DNA of 60,353 bases from Aquibacillus saliphilus (GCF_020404745.1 NZ_JAIZAP010000027.1:1-60353), one strand, 5' to 3'; shown: positions 1 through 9,229, numbered from the stretch's first letter. Made by a program: numbers and translations. The notes: generated by a model not told the origin, from the sequence alone.

Positions 1-138
1 TGCTTATAACAGCGAGGATTTGGGAGTCGAAGCTAGAATGATAAAGCGAAAGCTTATGAATGTCGTTTTGTTTTCACGTTGATGTCTTGTTTTTCTTATC
101 TAGTTTTGAAGGTGCATTGCCTTTAAATATACCTGTTG
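1..138 (+). other. 23S-5S rRNA internal spacer (partial)
   Basis: This stretch lies directly upstream of the 5S gene and does not look like the 3' end of 23S rRNA, so it is read as the transcribed 23S-5S spacer. Positions 99-115 (TTATCTAGTTTTGAAGG) resemble the boxA-like spacer motif common in Bacillus rRNA operons. The window therefore begins just after a 23S gene that is not visible. Confidence 0.6.
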
Positions 139-255
139 GTCTAGTGGCAATAGCGGAGAGGTCACACCTGTTCCCATGCCGAACACAGTAGTTAAGCTCT
201 CCAGCGCCCATGGTAGTTGGGGCTTTGCCCCTGCGAGAGTAGGACGCCGCTAGGC
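139..255 (+). rRNA. rrf: 5S ribosomal RNA
   Basis: The block carries the conserved Bacillus 5S core GTCACACCTGTTCCCATGCC at 161-180 and GAGAGTAGGACGCCGC at 235-250. The first ten bases (139-148) pair with the last ten (246-255) to close helix I, including wobble pairs, and this fixes the boundaries at 117 nt. It is the last gene of an upstream rRNA operon and is followed at once by a terminator. Confidence 0.95.
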
Positions 256-265
256 ATTAAATTAA

Positions 266-299
266 GCCTCTAAAAGGTTATTCTTTTAGAGGCTTTTTT
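266..299 (+). terminator. rrn operon intrinsic terminator
   Basis: GCCTCTAAAAG (266-276) pairs with CTTTTAGAGGC (283-293), giving an 11 bp stem with a 6 nt loop, followed by six T residues. It closes the rRNA operon that ends with the 5S gene. Confidence 0.95.
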
Positions 300-302
300 G
301 TA

Positions 303-572
303 GTCTAGTAAATTATAAAGTGGATAATTAATTCCTAAGATAGTTCATCCAGATCCAGCGAAATAACCCTAAGTTAAACTTCAAAGTGGTTTTGCGACGA
401 GTAATTGCAGGAGCAGCTGCCCCATTTGAGGTCTTAAGTCGCATCCTCTATGTTGTAAAGAGCGCCATGCCGAGGCTTGTCTTATTGCCCTAGGGTGATC
501 ACAAAGGAAGGCAACTTAGAGTGTCTTTTCTTAATTCAAAGGCACCAGCGCTTTTGTTCTGATATCTAGGAT
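303..572. repeat. Degenerate interspersed repeat, copy C (longest)
   Basis: This non-coding block begins with TCTAGTAAATTATAAAG and a segment (GTGGATAATTAATTCCTAAG) that matches the two shorter copies at 12272-12357 and 50292-50366. It has GAGGTCTTAAGTCGC in the middle and ends with CCAGCGCTTTTGTTCTG. The overall pattern (TCTAG..CCAGCG......GGTCTTAAGTC......GCGCTTTTGTTC) resembles an interspersed repeat I recall from many Bacillus genomes. No open reading frame of note is present. The call rests on internal comparison of copies; the match to the wider family is from memory. Confidence 0.6.
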
Positions 573-613
573 TTATAACTATCTATGAGAGAAAGTAAAA
601 AACATTGATTTAT

Positions 614-641
614 TTTACAATTTTAGAAATTCAGATAGAAT
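614..641 (+). promoter_or_regulatory. Candidate sigma-A promoter for the mgtC-like gene
   Basis: TTTACA (614-619), a 16 base spacer and TAGAAT (636-641) lie 55 bases before the start codon of the MgtC-like gene. The spacing is acceptable and the hexamers each miss one base of consensus. Confidence 0.55.
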
Positions 642-696
642 AATACTAATGAATTTATAAAAATGATAATACAATTAGAATGAGGATGGTGAAAAA

Positions 697-1395
697 ATGG
701 CAATAGCTATAGACAACTTATTTAGTGATGATTTTGTTTTAATGGCAACGCGAATATTTATTGCTCTCATACTATCTGGTCTAATTGGCTTTGAAAGAGA
801 ACGTAATAATCATTCTGCAGGCTTTCGTACACATATTCTTGTCGGAGTAGGAGCCTGTTTAATGATGTTACTCTCGTTGTATGGTTTTGAAGAGTATATT
901 CAAAAACATGATAATATTAGGTTTGATCCTGCTAGAATTCCATCTTACGTAATAAGTGGTATTGGTTTTCTTGGTGCAGGTACAATTATTGTTAATGGAA
1001 TGACAATAAAGGGATTAACTACAGCTGCGTCTATCTGGGCTGTTGCTGGTCTTGGCTTAGTAATTGGAGTAGGAATGTATAGTGAAGCAGTCTTAACCAC
1101 AATCGTTATATTGTTGAGTTTAGTATTTCTAAATAAATTTGAAAAACTTTTTAGAAAAGATCGGAACAAATTATCCACTCAAATTGTAATTGCTCCTGAA
1201 ATGGATATAGAAAGCATATTAAAAGTGTTTGACGAATTTAACTTAAAAGTTGGGAAATTAGAAATTGAGAAGAAAGTGGATTTGGATAGAAATCTATTCA
1301 TAGTAATTGATAGTATAAAAGGGTATGACAAATATAAATTATATGATCGAGTCTCAAAAATGGAACATGTAAAAAAAGTCAACGAACGGCAATAA
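697..1395 (+). CDS. MgtC/SapB family membrane protein
   Basis: A 232 residue protein with about five hydrophobic segments (roughly residues 15-33, 42-64, 84-102, 107-125 and 130-146) followed by a soluble C-terminal part of about 80 residues. The motif GFRTHILVGVGACL and the glycine-rich SGIGFLGAGTI are hallmarks of the MgtC/SapB fold, whose members affect magnesium homeostasis or inhibit ATP synthase in other bacteria. The biochemical role here is unknown. GAGGATGG precedes the ATG. The gene stands alone between an rRNA operon and ctsR, a position where B. subtilis has no such gene, so it looks like a lineage-specific insertion. The family call is secure; the substrate is not known. Confidence 0.85.
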   Translation: MAIAIDNLFSDDFVLMATRIFIALILSGLIGFERERNNHSAGFRTHILVGVGACLMMLLSLYGFEEYIQKHDNIRFDPARIPSYVISGIGFLGAGTIIVNGMTIKGLTTAASIWAVAGLGLVIGVGMYSEAVLTTIVILLSLVFLNKFEKLFRKDRNKLSTQIVIAPEMDIESILKVFDEFNLKVGKLEIEKKVDLDRNLFIVIDSIKGYDKYKLYDRVSKMEHVKKVNERQ

Positions 1396-1426
1396 ATCAA
1401 GAAAAATTATAACTTAGTATTTATTG

Positions 1427-1459
1427 AAAAATCCTTGTTTTTTTACAGGGATTTTTTTG
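1427..1459 (+). terminator. Terminator after the mgtC-like gene
   Basis: AAAATCCTTGT pairs with ACAGGGATTTT (one G-T pair) around a T-rich loop and runs into a string of T residues. It separates the MgtC-like gene from the ctsR operon. Confidence 0.75.
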
Positions 1460-1494
1460 AATTTAACGGCAAGAATAGAAATAAAACATTTCAT

Positions 1495-1522
1495 TTGCAT
1501 CAAGTAAAAAGTCGAGTATAAT
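1495..1522 (+). promoter_or_regulatory. Sigma-A promoter of the ctsR operon
   Basis: TTGCAT (1495-1500), 16 bases, TATAAT (1517-1522). The predicted start of transcription falls inside the CtsR operator immediately downstream, the usual arrangement for this autoregulated operon. Confidence 0.85.
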
Positions 1523-1525
1523 TAA

Positions 1526-1547
1526 AGTCAAAGATAGTCAAAGTCAA
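1526..1547 (+). promoter_or_regulatory. CtsR operator (heptad direct repeat)
   Basis: AGTCAAA-GAT-AGTCAAA (1526-1542) matches the CtsR box, two RGTCAAA heptads separated by three bases. A further partial heptad (AGTCAA, 1542-1547) follows directly. CtsR bound here would cover the +1 region and block initiation until heat or McsB activity removes it. Confidence 0.93.
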
Positions 1548-1567
1548 TAATTGAGGAGGAGGGCAAT

Positions 1568-2026
1568 ATGAGTAATATTTCTGATGTTATTGAAGCATAT
1601 TTAAAAAATATTATTCAAGGTAATAACAAGAATACAATAGAGATAAAACGTAGCGAGATAGCTGATAGATTTGAATGTGTTCCTTCTCAAATTAATTATG
1701 TGATAAACACTCGTTTTACAGTAGAAAGAGGATATATAGTCGAAAGTAAACGGGGAGGCGGAGGTTATATCCGCATTATTAGAATCACAAATGTGGATAA
1801 GGCGAAGCTAATTGATGAAATTACTGAAATGATTCAGCCAAGAGTAACTCAGCAAGCGGCAGTTGATATTTATGAAAGAATGTTAGAAGAAGAATTGATT
1901 ACAAAGCGTGAGGCGAAAATTATGTTAAGTGCAATTAGTAGAACAACACTTGCATTTCAACTGCCTCTAAGAGACGAATTAAGGGCAAGAATAATGACAG
2001 CAATGTTATCTTCATTAAAATACTAA
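1568..2026 (+). CDS. ctsR: Class III stress gene repressor CtsR
   Basis: A 152 residue dimeric winged-helix repressor of the clp heat-shock genes. The N-terminal DNA-binding domain contains the thermosensing tetraglycine wing (GGGG, residues 63-66) next to Arg62, both needed for operator binding and heat inactivation in B. subtilis. The C-terminal half is the part recognised by McsB/ClpC. It is preceded by GAGGAGG, heads the ctsR-mcsA-mcsB-clpC operon and is autoregulated through the box at 1526-1547. Full length, nothing unusual. Confidence 0.97.
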   Translation: MSNISDVIEAYLKNIIQGNNKNTIEIKRSEIADRFECVPSQINYVINTRFTVERGYIVESKRGGGGYIRIIRITNVDKAKLIDEITEMIQPRVTQQAAVDIYERMLEEELITKREAKIMLSAISRTTLAFQLPLRDELRARIMTAMLSSLKY

Positions 2027-2056
2027 GACAGTCAGTCTTTGGAGGGAGATGATGGT

Positions 2057-2605
2057 ATGGAGTGCCAAGAATGTCATGAACGCCCAGCAACATTACATTT
2101 CACAAAAGTTGTGAATGGAAGTAAAACAGAAATTCATGTTTGTGAGCATTGTGCAAAAGAGAAAGGCTATGTTTCGTACGGGGAAGAAGCTTATTCACTA
2201 CATGATTTACTATCGGGCCTATTTAACTTTGATACTTCCCTAAATGAACAGAAGTCTAAAAATCTTTCAGATGAACAAGGTCTAAAATGTCCAAAGTGTG
2301 GTATGACTTACAAAGAGTTTACTCAAGTTGGTAAATTTGGTTGTGCATCTTGTTATCATACATTTTCAGATCGTTTAAATCCAATTTTCAGACGTGTTCA
2401 TAGTGGTAATATTGTTCATGAAGGTAAAATACCTAAAAGAATAGGCAGTAATATTTATCAGAAGAAATTATTAAATGGATATAAAGAAAAGCTTCAACAG
2501 TTAATTCAGAGTGAGGAATTTGAACAAGCTGCACAGGTTCGTGATCAAATAAAGGAAATGGAAAAGGAAAAAGGCACTAACCATGATGGAGAGGGTGAGG
2601 TGTAA
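2057..2605 (+). CDS. mcsA: McsA, zinc-finger activator of the McsB arginine kinase
   Basis: A 182 residue protein from the ATG at 2057, which follows GGAGGGAG. The N-terminal zinc finger uses Cys3, Cys6, Cys29 and Cys32. A second CxxC pair set (CPKC and CASC) lies near residues 80-105, and a UVR motif ([17 protein letters not shown]) sits at the C-terminus. In B. subtilis McsA binds and stimulates McsB and helps couple it to ClpC. The gene overlaps mcsB by one base (TAATG), so the two are translationally coupled. An in-frame TTG at 2039 was not chosen because it lies ahead of the ribosome binding site. Confidence 0.95.
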   Translation: MECQECHERPATLHFTKVVNGSKTEIHVCEHCAKEKGYVSYGEEAYSLHDLLSGLFNFDTSLNEQKSKNLSDEQGLKCPKCGMTYKEFTQVGKFGCASCYHTFSDRLNPIFRRVHSGNIVHEGKIPKRIGSNIYQKKLLNGYKEKLQQLIQSEEFEQAAQVRDQIKEMEKEKGTNHDGEGEV

Positions 2606-3669
2606 TGTCATTACAGCAATTTATGAATGAAGCAATAAGTCCATGGATGAAAGATGAAGGGCCGGATAGCGACATTGTAATGAGCAGCAGGATCAGGTTA
2701 GCTAGAAACTTTGATCAAACCCCTTTCCCTATTATTGCTGAGAATGAGGACTTAGAAAAAATTCTGGATTTTTTTAATCAAGAATATCACCAGCAGTCTT
2801 TTAAAAATTATCATGATCTTGAATTTGTTAGAATGAGTGATTTAAAACCAATTGAAAAACGTGTACTTGTTGAGAAACATCTAATCAGCCCGCATTTGGC
2901 AGAAAACGGAAAACTGGGAGGAGCATTAATCTCAAAAAGCGAACAGGTATCTGTTATGGTTAATGAAGAAGATCATATACGGTTTCAGTTGTACTTTCCA
3001 GGTTTTCAACTAGAGGAAGCATTAGCACAGGCATTTGATTTTGATGATTGGTTAGAAGAGAAAATAAATTATGCATTTGATGAAACTAGAGGATATTTAA
3101 CAAGCTGCCCAACGAATGTTGGAACGGGAATGCGTGCTTCAGTTATGATGCATTTACCCGCCTTAGCCTTAACACAAAAGATTAGTCGAATGATTCCTGC
3201 GATTAATCAGTTAGGACTTGTGGTAAGGGGTATATATGGTGAGGGTAGTGAGGCGCTAGGTAATATATTTCAGATATCCAATCAGATTACCCTTGGTAGA
3301 TCTGAACGAGATATTGTTGAGGATTTACGGAGTGTTGTAAATAAATTAGTTGAACAAGAGCGCAAAGCACGACAACTACTAATTGAACAATCAGAACTTC
3401 AATTGGAAGATCGTATTTTTAGATCTTACGGGGTACTAGAGCATAGTCGTATCATAGAATCAAAAGAGACGGCTATATGTTTATCAGACGTAAGACTTGG
3501 GATTGACGTTGGATTTATTAGTAATGTCTCTAAAACAATATTAAATGAATTGTTGGTTGTAACCCAACCTGGGTTTTTACAACATTATGCCAAAAAAACA
3601 CTCTCACCTCAAGATAGGGATATATTAAGAGCTTCATTAATTCGAGAACGATTAAAATTAGAAAAATAA
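2605..3669 (+). CDS. mcsB: McsB protein arginine kinase
   Basis: A 354 residue enzyme of the phosphagen kinase fold. It phosphorylates arginine side chains and so marks proteins for ClpC-ClpP degradation, and it inactivates CtsR. The substrate-proximal SSRIRLARN motif lies near residues 27-35, and the catalytic-loop segment [16 protein letters not shown] keeps the active cysteine. The RDILRA sequence near the C-terminus matches the RDxxRA phospho-arginine allosteric pocket. All key residues are present, so an active kinase is expected. It is the third gene of the CtsR regulon operon. Confidence 0.97.
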   Translation: MSLQQFMNEAISPWMKDEGPDSDIVMSSRIRLARNFDQTPFPIIAENEDLEKILDFFNQEYHQQSFKNYHDLEFVRMSDLKPIEKRVLVEKHLISPHLAENGKLGGALISKSEQVSVMVNEEDHIRFQLYFPGFQLEEALAQAFDFDDWLEEKINYAFDETRGYLTSCPTNVGTGMRASVMMHLPALALTQKISRMIPAINQLGLVVRGIYGEGSEALGNIFQISNQITLGRSERDIVEDLRSVVNKLVEQERKARQLLIEQSELQLEDRIFRSYGVLEHSRIIESKETAICLSDVRLGIDVGFISNVSKTILNELLVVTQPGFLQHYAKKTLSPQDRDILRASLIRERLKLEK

Positions 3670-3687
3670 CGCTAGGAGGATACCCAG

Positions 3688-6120
3688 ATGATGTTTGGAC
3701 GTTTTACTGAAAGAGCGCAGAAAGTTCTAGCCCTCTCACAAGAAGAGGCTGTAAGGCTTGGTCACAATAACATAGGTACAGAGCATATTTTATTAGGGTT
3801 GGTAAGTGAAGGGGAAGGTATTGCTGCAAAGGCCCTTAGTTCACTTGGGTTAGAAACAGAAAAAATACAAGAAGAAGTAGAGAAACTTATCGGAAGAGGA
3901 CAAAAGGTCTCACAAACTATTCATTATACACCAAGGGCTAAGAAGGTAATTGAGTTATCAATGGATGAAGCTAGAAAGTTAGGACATTCGTATGTTGGAA
4001 CAGAACACATCTTACTTGGATTAATTCGGGAAGGTGAAGGTGTGGCTGCACGTGTTCTTAATAATTTAGGTGTAAGCTTAAATAAAGCTCGTCAACAAGT
4101 ACTTCAGTTATTAGGGAGTAATGAGTCGGCATCTAGTCAGCATAGCCGAGGAGGCCAATCAGCTACAGCCAATACACCCACGTTAGATTCACTAGCTAGA
4201 GATTTAACTTCTATTGCTAAAGAAGGAAATATAGATCCAGTAATAGGACGTGAAAAGGAAATTGAGCGAGTTGTTCAAATATTAAGCCGCCGTACAAAGA
4301 ATAACCCCGTGTTAATAGGTGAGCCTGGTGTTGGTAAAACGGCTGTTGCTGAAGGTTTAGCACAACAAATAGTTAATAATGAAATTCCTGAGACACTTCG
4401 TGACAAACGAGTAATGACCCTTGATATGGGTACGGTTGTAGCTGGAACAAAATACCGTGGAGAATTCGAAGATCGTCTCAAAAAAGTAATGGAAGAAATT
4501 CGACAAGCGGGTAATATTATTCTATTTATCGATGAATTGCATACATTAATTGGTGCAGGTGGGGCAGAAGGTGCTATTGATGCTTCTAATATCTTAAAAC
4601 CTTCGCTTGCTCGCGGTGAGCTCCAGTGTATTGGTGCGACTACGTTGGATGAATACCGTAAGTACATTGAAAAAGATGCTGCACTAGAACGTCGTTTCCA
4701 GCCTATCCAAGTTGAAGAACCAACTTTAGACGAATCCATTTTAATCTTAAAAGGTTTACGAGATCGTTATGAAGCACACCACCGTGTGACAATTACAGAT
4801 GATGCAATTGAAGCTTCTGTAAGGTTTTCCGACAGATATATAACAGATCGCTTTTTACCTGATAAAGCAATTGATTTAGTTGATGAATCAGCATCAAAAG
4901 TTCGTCTTCGTTCATATACAGCTCCGCCTAACTTAAAAGAATTGGAGCAACATCTTGAAGAAGTTAGAAAGGAAAAGGATGCGGCAGTTCAAAGTCAGGA
5001 ATTCGAGAAAGCAGCTTCGTTAAGGGATAACGAACAACATCTACGCGAAGAATTAGATAAAACAAAAGAAGAATGGAAAGAAAAACAAGGTCAAGAAAGT
5101 TCAGAAGTAACTGTTGAAGACATAGCAAGTGTCGTTTCAACCTGGACTGGTGTACCTGTATCAAAACTAACTAAAGATGAAACGGATCGATTACTTAATA
5201 TGGAATCTATCCTTCATGACCGCGTCATTGGTCAGAATGAAGCTGTTAAAGCTGTGTCAAAAGCGATTCGTAGAGCGAGAGCAGGACTAAAAGATCCGAA
5301 GCGACCAATTGGTTCATTTATCTTCTTAGGTCCAACAGGAGTAGGTAAAACAGAATTGGCGAGGTCGTTAGCTGACGCTATGTTCGGTGATGAAGACGCT
5401 ATGATTCGAATTGATATGTCTGAGTACATGGAAAAACACTCTACATCTCGATTAGTAGGGTCACCGCCGGGATATGTAGGTTATGAAGAAGGTGGACAAT
5501 TGACAGAAAAGGTACGTAGAAAACCTTATTCAGTTGTTCTGCTTGATGAAGTGGAAAAGGCTCATCCGGAAGTATTCAACATTCTGTTGCAGGTCTTAGA
5601 AGACGGGCGTTTAACGGATTCTAAAGGGCGATCAGTAGATTTTAGAAACACCGTTTTGATAATGACCTCAAACGTGGGTGCGAGTGAACTTAGACGAAAT
5701 AAATACGTCGGGTTCAATTTTGAAGAAGAACAAGAGGATTACAAGGGAATGAAGTCAAAAGTGGTAGAAGAAATGAAAAAAGCATTTCGTCCTGAGTTCT
5801 TAAACAGAATTGATGAAACCATCGTGTTCCATTCCTTAGAAAGAAAGCATATGAAAGAGATTGTGACGCTAATGGTACAGCAATTACAGAAGCGTTTATC
5901 CGATCAAGAAATTGACTTCCAAATAACAGATAAAGCAATTGAAAAAATTGCAAAAGAAGGTTTTGATCCGGAATATGGGGCGCGTCCATTAAGAAGGTCA
6001 ATTCAAAAAAATGTAGAAGATTTATTATCAGAGGAACTATTAAAGGAAACTATTCAAAAAGGTCAAAAGGTTAAAATTGACATAAATAGTAAGGATGAGT
6101 TTGCTGTTTCCGCAGAGTAA
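3688..6120 (+). CDS. clpC: ClpC AAA+ unfoldase of the ClpCP protease
   Basis: An 810 residue two-ring ATPase. Residues 1-145 form the duplicated Clp-N domain that receives adaptors such as McsB and MecA. D1 has Walker A GEPGVGKT and Walker B LFIDELHT; the UVR-like coiled M-domain lies around 410-460; D2 has GPTGVGKT and [10 protein letters not shown]. It unfolds marked proteins into ClpP. AGGAGGA precedes two adjacent ATG codons (3688 and 3691), and either could be the start. It is the last gene of the CtsR operon and is followed by a strong terminator. Confidence 0.97.
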   Translation: MMFGRFTERAQKVLALSQEEAVRLGHNNIGTEHILLGLVSEGEGIAAKALSSLGLETEKIQEEVEKLIGRGQKVSQTIHYTPRAKKVIELSMDEARKLGHSYVGTEHILLGLIREGEGVAARVLNNLGVSLNKARQQVLQLLGSNESASSQHSRGGQSATANTPTLDSLARDLTSIAKEGNIDPVIGREKEIERVVQILSRRTKNNPVLIGEPGVGKTAVAEGLAQQIVNNEIPETLRDKRVMTLDMGTVVAGTKYRGEFEDRLKKVMEEIRQAGNIILFIDELHTLIGAGGAEGAIDASNILKPSLARGELQCIGATTLDEYRKYIEKDAALERRFQPIQVEEPTLDESILILKGLRDRYEAHHRVTITDDAIEASVRFSDRYITDRFLPDKAIDLVDESASKVRLRSYTAPPNLKELEQHLEEVRKEKDAAVQSQEFEKAASLRDNEQHLREELDKTKEEWKEKQGQESSEVTVEDIASVVSTWTGVPVSKLTKDETDRLLNMESILHDRVIGQNEAVKAVSKAIRRARAGLKDPKRPIGSFIFLGPTGVGKTELARSLADAMFGDEDAMIRIDMSEYMEKHSTSRLVGSPPGYVGYEEGGQLTEKVRRKPYSVVLLDEVEKAHPEVFNILLQVLEDGRLTDSKGRSVDFRNTVLIMTSNVGASELRRNKYVGFNFEEEQEDYKGMKSKVVEEMKKAFRPEFLNRIDETIVFHSLERKHMKEIVTLMVQQLQKRLSDQEIDFQITDKAIEKIAKEGFDPEYGARPLRRSIQKNVEDLLSEELLKETIQKGQKVKIDINSKDEFAVSAE

Positions 6121-6155
6121 GTACAGTGTTAATTAAGTCTTAGGGTATATGGTTA

Positions 6156-6186
6156 AATCGGAAGGTCATGACCTTCCGATTTTTTC
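6156..6186 (+). terminator. Terminator after clpC
   Basis: AATCGGAAGGTC pairs perfectly with GACCTTCCGATT around a minimal loop and is followed by TTTTC. It separates clpC from radA, although read-through is common in this operon family. Confidence 0.9.
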
Positions 6187-6306
6187 ATAGTAAGAAATTT
6201 ATAAAATGGTAATAACGTCGATAATGGCATTAAAATTTAAATAGATTTTAATTTTCCATAAAATTTCCACATTTTCCATAAAGTTTTAAATAAAATGATA
6301 GAACTT

Positions 6307-6335
6307 TGTAACTTATACGTCATACAACTCGTATA
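6307..6335 (+). promoter_or_regulatory. Candidate ECF-type (sigma-M/W-like) promoter for radA
   Basis: TGTAAC (6307-6312), a 17 base spacer and CGTATA (6330-6335) match the TGAAAC/CGTMTA pattern of extracytoplasmic-function sigma factors. In B. subtilis the radA-disA pair is reported in the sigma-M regulon, which supports the reading. No comparably good sigma-A promoter was seen in this gap. Confidence 0.5.
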
Positions 6336-6365
6336 GAATGGGTATAGGAATGAGGTGCGACAGCG

Positions 6366-7742
6366 TTGGTAAAAAGAAAAACGAAATATGTTTGTCAAGA
6401 ATGTGGTTATGAATCGCCAAAGTGGATGGGCAAATGCCCTAGCTGCAATAACTGGAACACATTAATCGAAGAAGTGGTGGCATTACAAAACGCTTCAAGA
6501 CATACAATGGTAACAGCACAAACATCGAAACCTAAAGCGGAGAGTATTACCGCAATTCAATCGCTAAAAGAACCTAGAATCACAACGAATATGGAAGAGT
6601 TTAATCGAGTGCTTGGAGGGGGAATTGTCCTAGGCTCACTCGTACTTATTGGAGGAGACCCAGGGATAGGGAAATCTACCTTACTACTACAAGTTTCTGC
6701 CCAGCTTGCGGATAAAAACTTAAGTGTTTTATATATATCAGGAGAGGAATCTGCTCAACAAACGAAACTTAGAGCAGATCGTCTCGGAGTAATGTCTGAT
6801 CAACTCTATGTTTTAGCAGAAACTAACTTAATGGATATCGCGAACCAAATAGAACAATTAGCTCCCTCTTTTGTCGTCATTGATTCAATTCAAACTATAT
6901 TTCGCGAGGAAGTTTCTAGTGCACCTGGCAGCGTATCGCAAGTGCGCGAATGTACAAGTGAACTAATGCGGATAGCTAAGAGTAATAATATCCCAATTTT
7001 TATTGTGGGGCATGTTACTAAAGAAGGGTCAATTGCAGGTCCACGACTTCTAGAGCACATGGTAGATGCGGTGCTATATTTTGAAGGTGAGCGTCATCAC
7101 ACTTTCAGAATTCTACGTGGTGTGAAAAACCGGTTTGGAAGCACGAATGAAATGGGTATATTCGAAATGAAAGAAGAAGGTTTACGAGAAGTATTAAACC
7201 CTTCAGAAATATTTTTAGAAGAAAGATCGCAAGGAGCTGCGGGCTCAACTGTTGTGGCATCTATGGAGGGAAGTAGACCTGTTTTAGTAGAAATCCAGTC
7301 CCTTATCTCGCCTACTAGCTTTGGAAACCCTAGAAGAATGGCAACAGGAATAGATCATAACCGTGTGCCGTTATTAATGGCTGTTTTAGAAAAAAGAGTT
7401 GGGCTAATGTTACAAAACCAGGATGCCTATGTAAAAGTTGCTGGGGGAGTGAAATTAGACGAACCAGCGATTGACTTGGCAATTGCTGTTAGTATAGCTT
7501 CTAGTTTTAGAGATCAAGTCTCAAGACCAGATGATATTCTAATAGGAGAGGTTGGCTTAACTGGAGAAATTAGAAGAGTGTCTAGAATTGAACAAAGAGT
7601 ACAAGAAGCTGCCAAGCTAGGATTTAAACGTGCAATAATACCAAGCAGAAACCTAGATGGTTGGACAATTCCTAAAGAAATTGAAGTTATAGGTATAAAT
7701 TCAGTTCATGAAGCTTTAAAGGCTTCACTTGGTGAAAGATAA
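6366..7742 (+). CDS. radA: DNA repair protein RadA (Sms)
   Basis: A 458 residue RecA-like helicase that drives branch migration in recombination. The N-terminal zinc finger is Cys10, Cys13, Cys24, Cys27. Walker [11 protein letters not shown] is at 96-105, and the RadA-specific KNRFG motif is at 254-258. The C-terminal Lon-protease-like domain carries [15 protein letters not shown]. The start is TTG at 6366 after a weak AGGTG. It normally pairs with disA, whose product it binds in B. subtilis, but disA is missing downstream here. Confidence 0.96.
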   Translation: MVKRKTKYVCQECGYESPKWMGKCPSCNNWNTLIEEVVALQNASRHTMVTAQTSKPKAESITAIQSLKEPRITTNMEEFNRVLGGGIVLGSLVLIGGDPGIGKSTLLLQVSAQLADKNLSVLYISGEESAQQTKLRADRLGVMSDQLYVLAETNLMDIANQIEQLAPSFVVIDSIQTIFREEVSSAPGSVSQVRECTSELMRIAKSNNIPIFIVGHVTKEGSIAGPRLLEHMVDAVLYFEGERHHTFRILRGVKNRFGSTNEMGIFEMKEEGLREVLNPSEIFLEERSQGAAGSTVVASMEGSRPVLVEIQSLISPTSFGNPRRMATGIDHNRVPLLMAVLEKRVGLMLQNQDAYVKVAGGVKLDEPAIDLAIAVSIASSFRDQVSRPDDILIGEVGLTGEIRRVSRIEQRVQEAAKLGFKRAIIPSRNLDGWTIPKEIEVIGINSVHEALKASLGER

Positions 7743-7997
7743 GTTAAAGGCCAGTAGCGCTCGCTATTCTCAAAATTAACTAGATTGATTTCAAGGGGAA
7801 ATTATGGACAAACAAGCCTAAATGAAAAGATAACAACATTTGACTTGTTATATCAATTGTGGTAAAATTTTATGCTTGCTTATTTGACTGTTTTTGCCAA
7901 TTGTGTTATTTTATATGAATACAATTGATATAATTTATAAATATATTAGATTAACTTTTATAAAATTGGAAATACTAATTGATAGGAGGTGACTGTG
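7743..7997. other. Gap where disA is expected
   Basis: In Bacillus relatives disA (about 360 codons) follows radA directly. This gap is only 255 bases, has stops in all frames and shows no DisA-like sequence. Positions 7744-7775 (AAAGGCCAG, AGCGCTCGC, ATTCTC) loosely resemble the 3' end of the interspersed repeat at 303-572. The rest is AT-rich and carries the promoter at 7840-7868. Confidence 0.8.
7840..7868 (+). promoter_or_regulatory. Sigma-A promoter for yacL
   Basis: TTGACT (7840-7845), exactly 17 bases, TAAAAT (7863-7868). This near-consensus promoter would give yacL its own transcript of about 120 nt leader length. Confidence 0.75.
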
Positions 7998-9092
7998 GTG
8001 CTAAAAAGAATCGTGCAGTTATTTATTATTGTTGCGGGTGGTACCATTGGGTATTTGTATGTACCAGATTTAATTGGGTTATTAGATTTTTCAAGCGGTA
8101 ACTGGATAGAGTCCCCTTATGTAGGCTTAATTCTAGGTGCTATTATTTTATTTCTATTATCGTTTTGGGCTGTTGATTATATTGTTGACTTCTTCCGACT
8201 AGTGGAAGAAAGATTGGTTAAGGCTCCAGTGGCAGACCTTTTATTTGGTAGTTTGGGAGTTATTATTGGATTAGTTATTGCATTTCTAGTAAACATTCCT
8301 TTGCAAGACATTCAGATCCAAGTGGTGTCGCAGGTCATACCAATCTTTTTAACTGTGCTTATGGGTTATCTCGGCTTTCAGGTTGGTTTTAAGCGAAGAG
8401 ATGAATTTTTGGGACTGTTAACATTGGCCAAAAAGGAAAAAGATAATAAAAAATCAGATGAAGATCTGACAGAAAGTGATGTTCCAAAAGTAAAAATATT
8501 AGACACTAGTGTTATTATTGATGGCAGAATTGCAGACATTTGCCAAACTTGCTTTCTAGAGGGGACAGTAATTATTCCACAGTTTGTATTGGAAGAACTT
8601 CAGCATATTGCCGATTCCTCAGATGTATTGAAACGAAACCGAGGCCGACGTGGTTTAGATGTTTTAAATCGGATGCAGAAGGATATACCAGTGAACGTGG
8701 AAATTTATGAAGGTGATTTTGAAGAAATACAAGAAGTAGATAGTAAGTTAGTGAAACTAGCAAAGGTAATAAACGGAATCGTCGTCACCAATGATTTTAA
8801 CCTTAATAAAGTTTGTGAATTCCAAAACGTTCAGGTGCTTAATATTAATGATCTTGCTAATGCTGTTAAACCGGTAGTATTACCAGGTGAAGAGCTCACT
8901 GTTCAGGTAATTAAAGATGGGAAAGAGCAAAAGCAAGGTGTTGCCTATCTGGATGACGGAACAATGATTGTTGTAGAAGAAGGTAAAGACTATATCGGTA
9001 AAACGATTGAAGTGCTAATTACTAGTGTATTGCAAACCTCTGCAGGCCGTATGATATTTGCTAAACCAAAATTACTTGAAAAAGCACTCTAA
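7998..9092 (+). CDS. yacL: YacL, PIN/TRAM-domain membrane nuclease-like protein
   Basis: A 364 residue protein starting at GTG 7998 (MLKRIVQ), chosen because AGGAGG ends at 7989 and this matches the family start. Four hydrophobic segments occupy about residues 5-25, 38-58, 82-102 and 107-130. A PIN nuclease domain follows (KILDTSVIIDGRIADI near 165, with further conserved acidic residues in VTNDFNLNKV), then a C-terminal TRAM RNA-binding domain. The family is widespread in Firmicutes but its substrate is not established. It sits upstream of ispD, with a hairpin between. Confidence 0.93.
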   Translation: MLKRIVQLFIIVAGGTIGYLYVPDLIGLLDFSSGNWIESPYVGLILGAIILFLLSFWAVDYIVDFFRLVEERLVKAPVADLLFGSLGVIIGLVIAFLVNIPLQDIQIQVVSQVIPIFLTVLMGYLGFQVGFKRRDEFLGLLTLAKKEKDNKKSDEDLTESDVPKVKILDTSVIIDGRIADICQTCFLEGTVIIPQFVLEELQHIADSSDVLKRNRGRRGLDVLNRMQKDIPVNVEIYEGDFEEIQEVDSKLVKLAKVINGIVVTNDFNLNKVCEFQNVQVLNINDLANAVKPVVLPGEELTVQVIKDGKEQKQGVAYLDDGTMIVVEEGKDYIGKTIEVLITSVLQTSAGRMIFAKPKLLEKAL

Positions 9093-9110
9093 AAAAGGTA
9101 TAACATATAT

Positions 9111-9150
9111 GGTAAACAAAAGTGATAACATCATGTTATCGCTTTTGTTA
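9111..9150 (+). terminator. Hairpin terminator after yacL
   Basis: AACAAAAGTGATAACA pairs with TGTTATCGCTTTTGTT around a three-base loop, with one G-T pair. The downstream tract is only moderately T-rich, so termination may be partial or the stem may mainly protect the mRNA end. Confidence 0.65.
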
Positions 9151-9201
9151 TACTATCAGAGAGAATTAGTTTTGGTAAAAAATAAATAGTAGTAAAAACC
9201 A

Positions 9202-9229
9202 TTGACACTTGTTCAGGTTAAATTAGAAA
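9202..9229 (+). promoter_or_regulatory. Weak candidate promoter for ispD
   Basis: TTGACA (9202-9207) is perfect, but the best -10 at 16 bases is TAGAAA (9224-9229). Plausible because a hairpin separates yacL from ispD and the ispDF genes need a promoter. Confidence 0.4.

Noticed and set aside
4275-4739. 154-codon open frame on the minus strand inside clpC
   Set aside because: It lies fully antisense to a highly conserved AAA+ domain, has no ribosome binding site or recognisable motif, and is explained by codon bias of clpC.
7804-7821. Short reading frame ATG GAC AAA CAA GCC TAA after AAGGGG, as a possible relic of the disA start
   Set aside because: Only five codons before the stop and no further DisA-like codons in any frame; too short to call a pseudogene.
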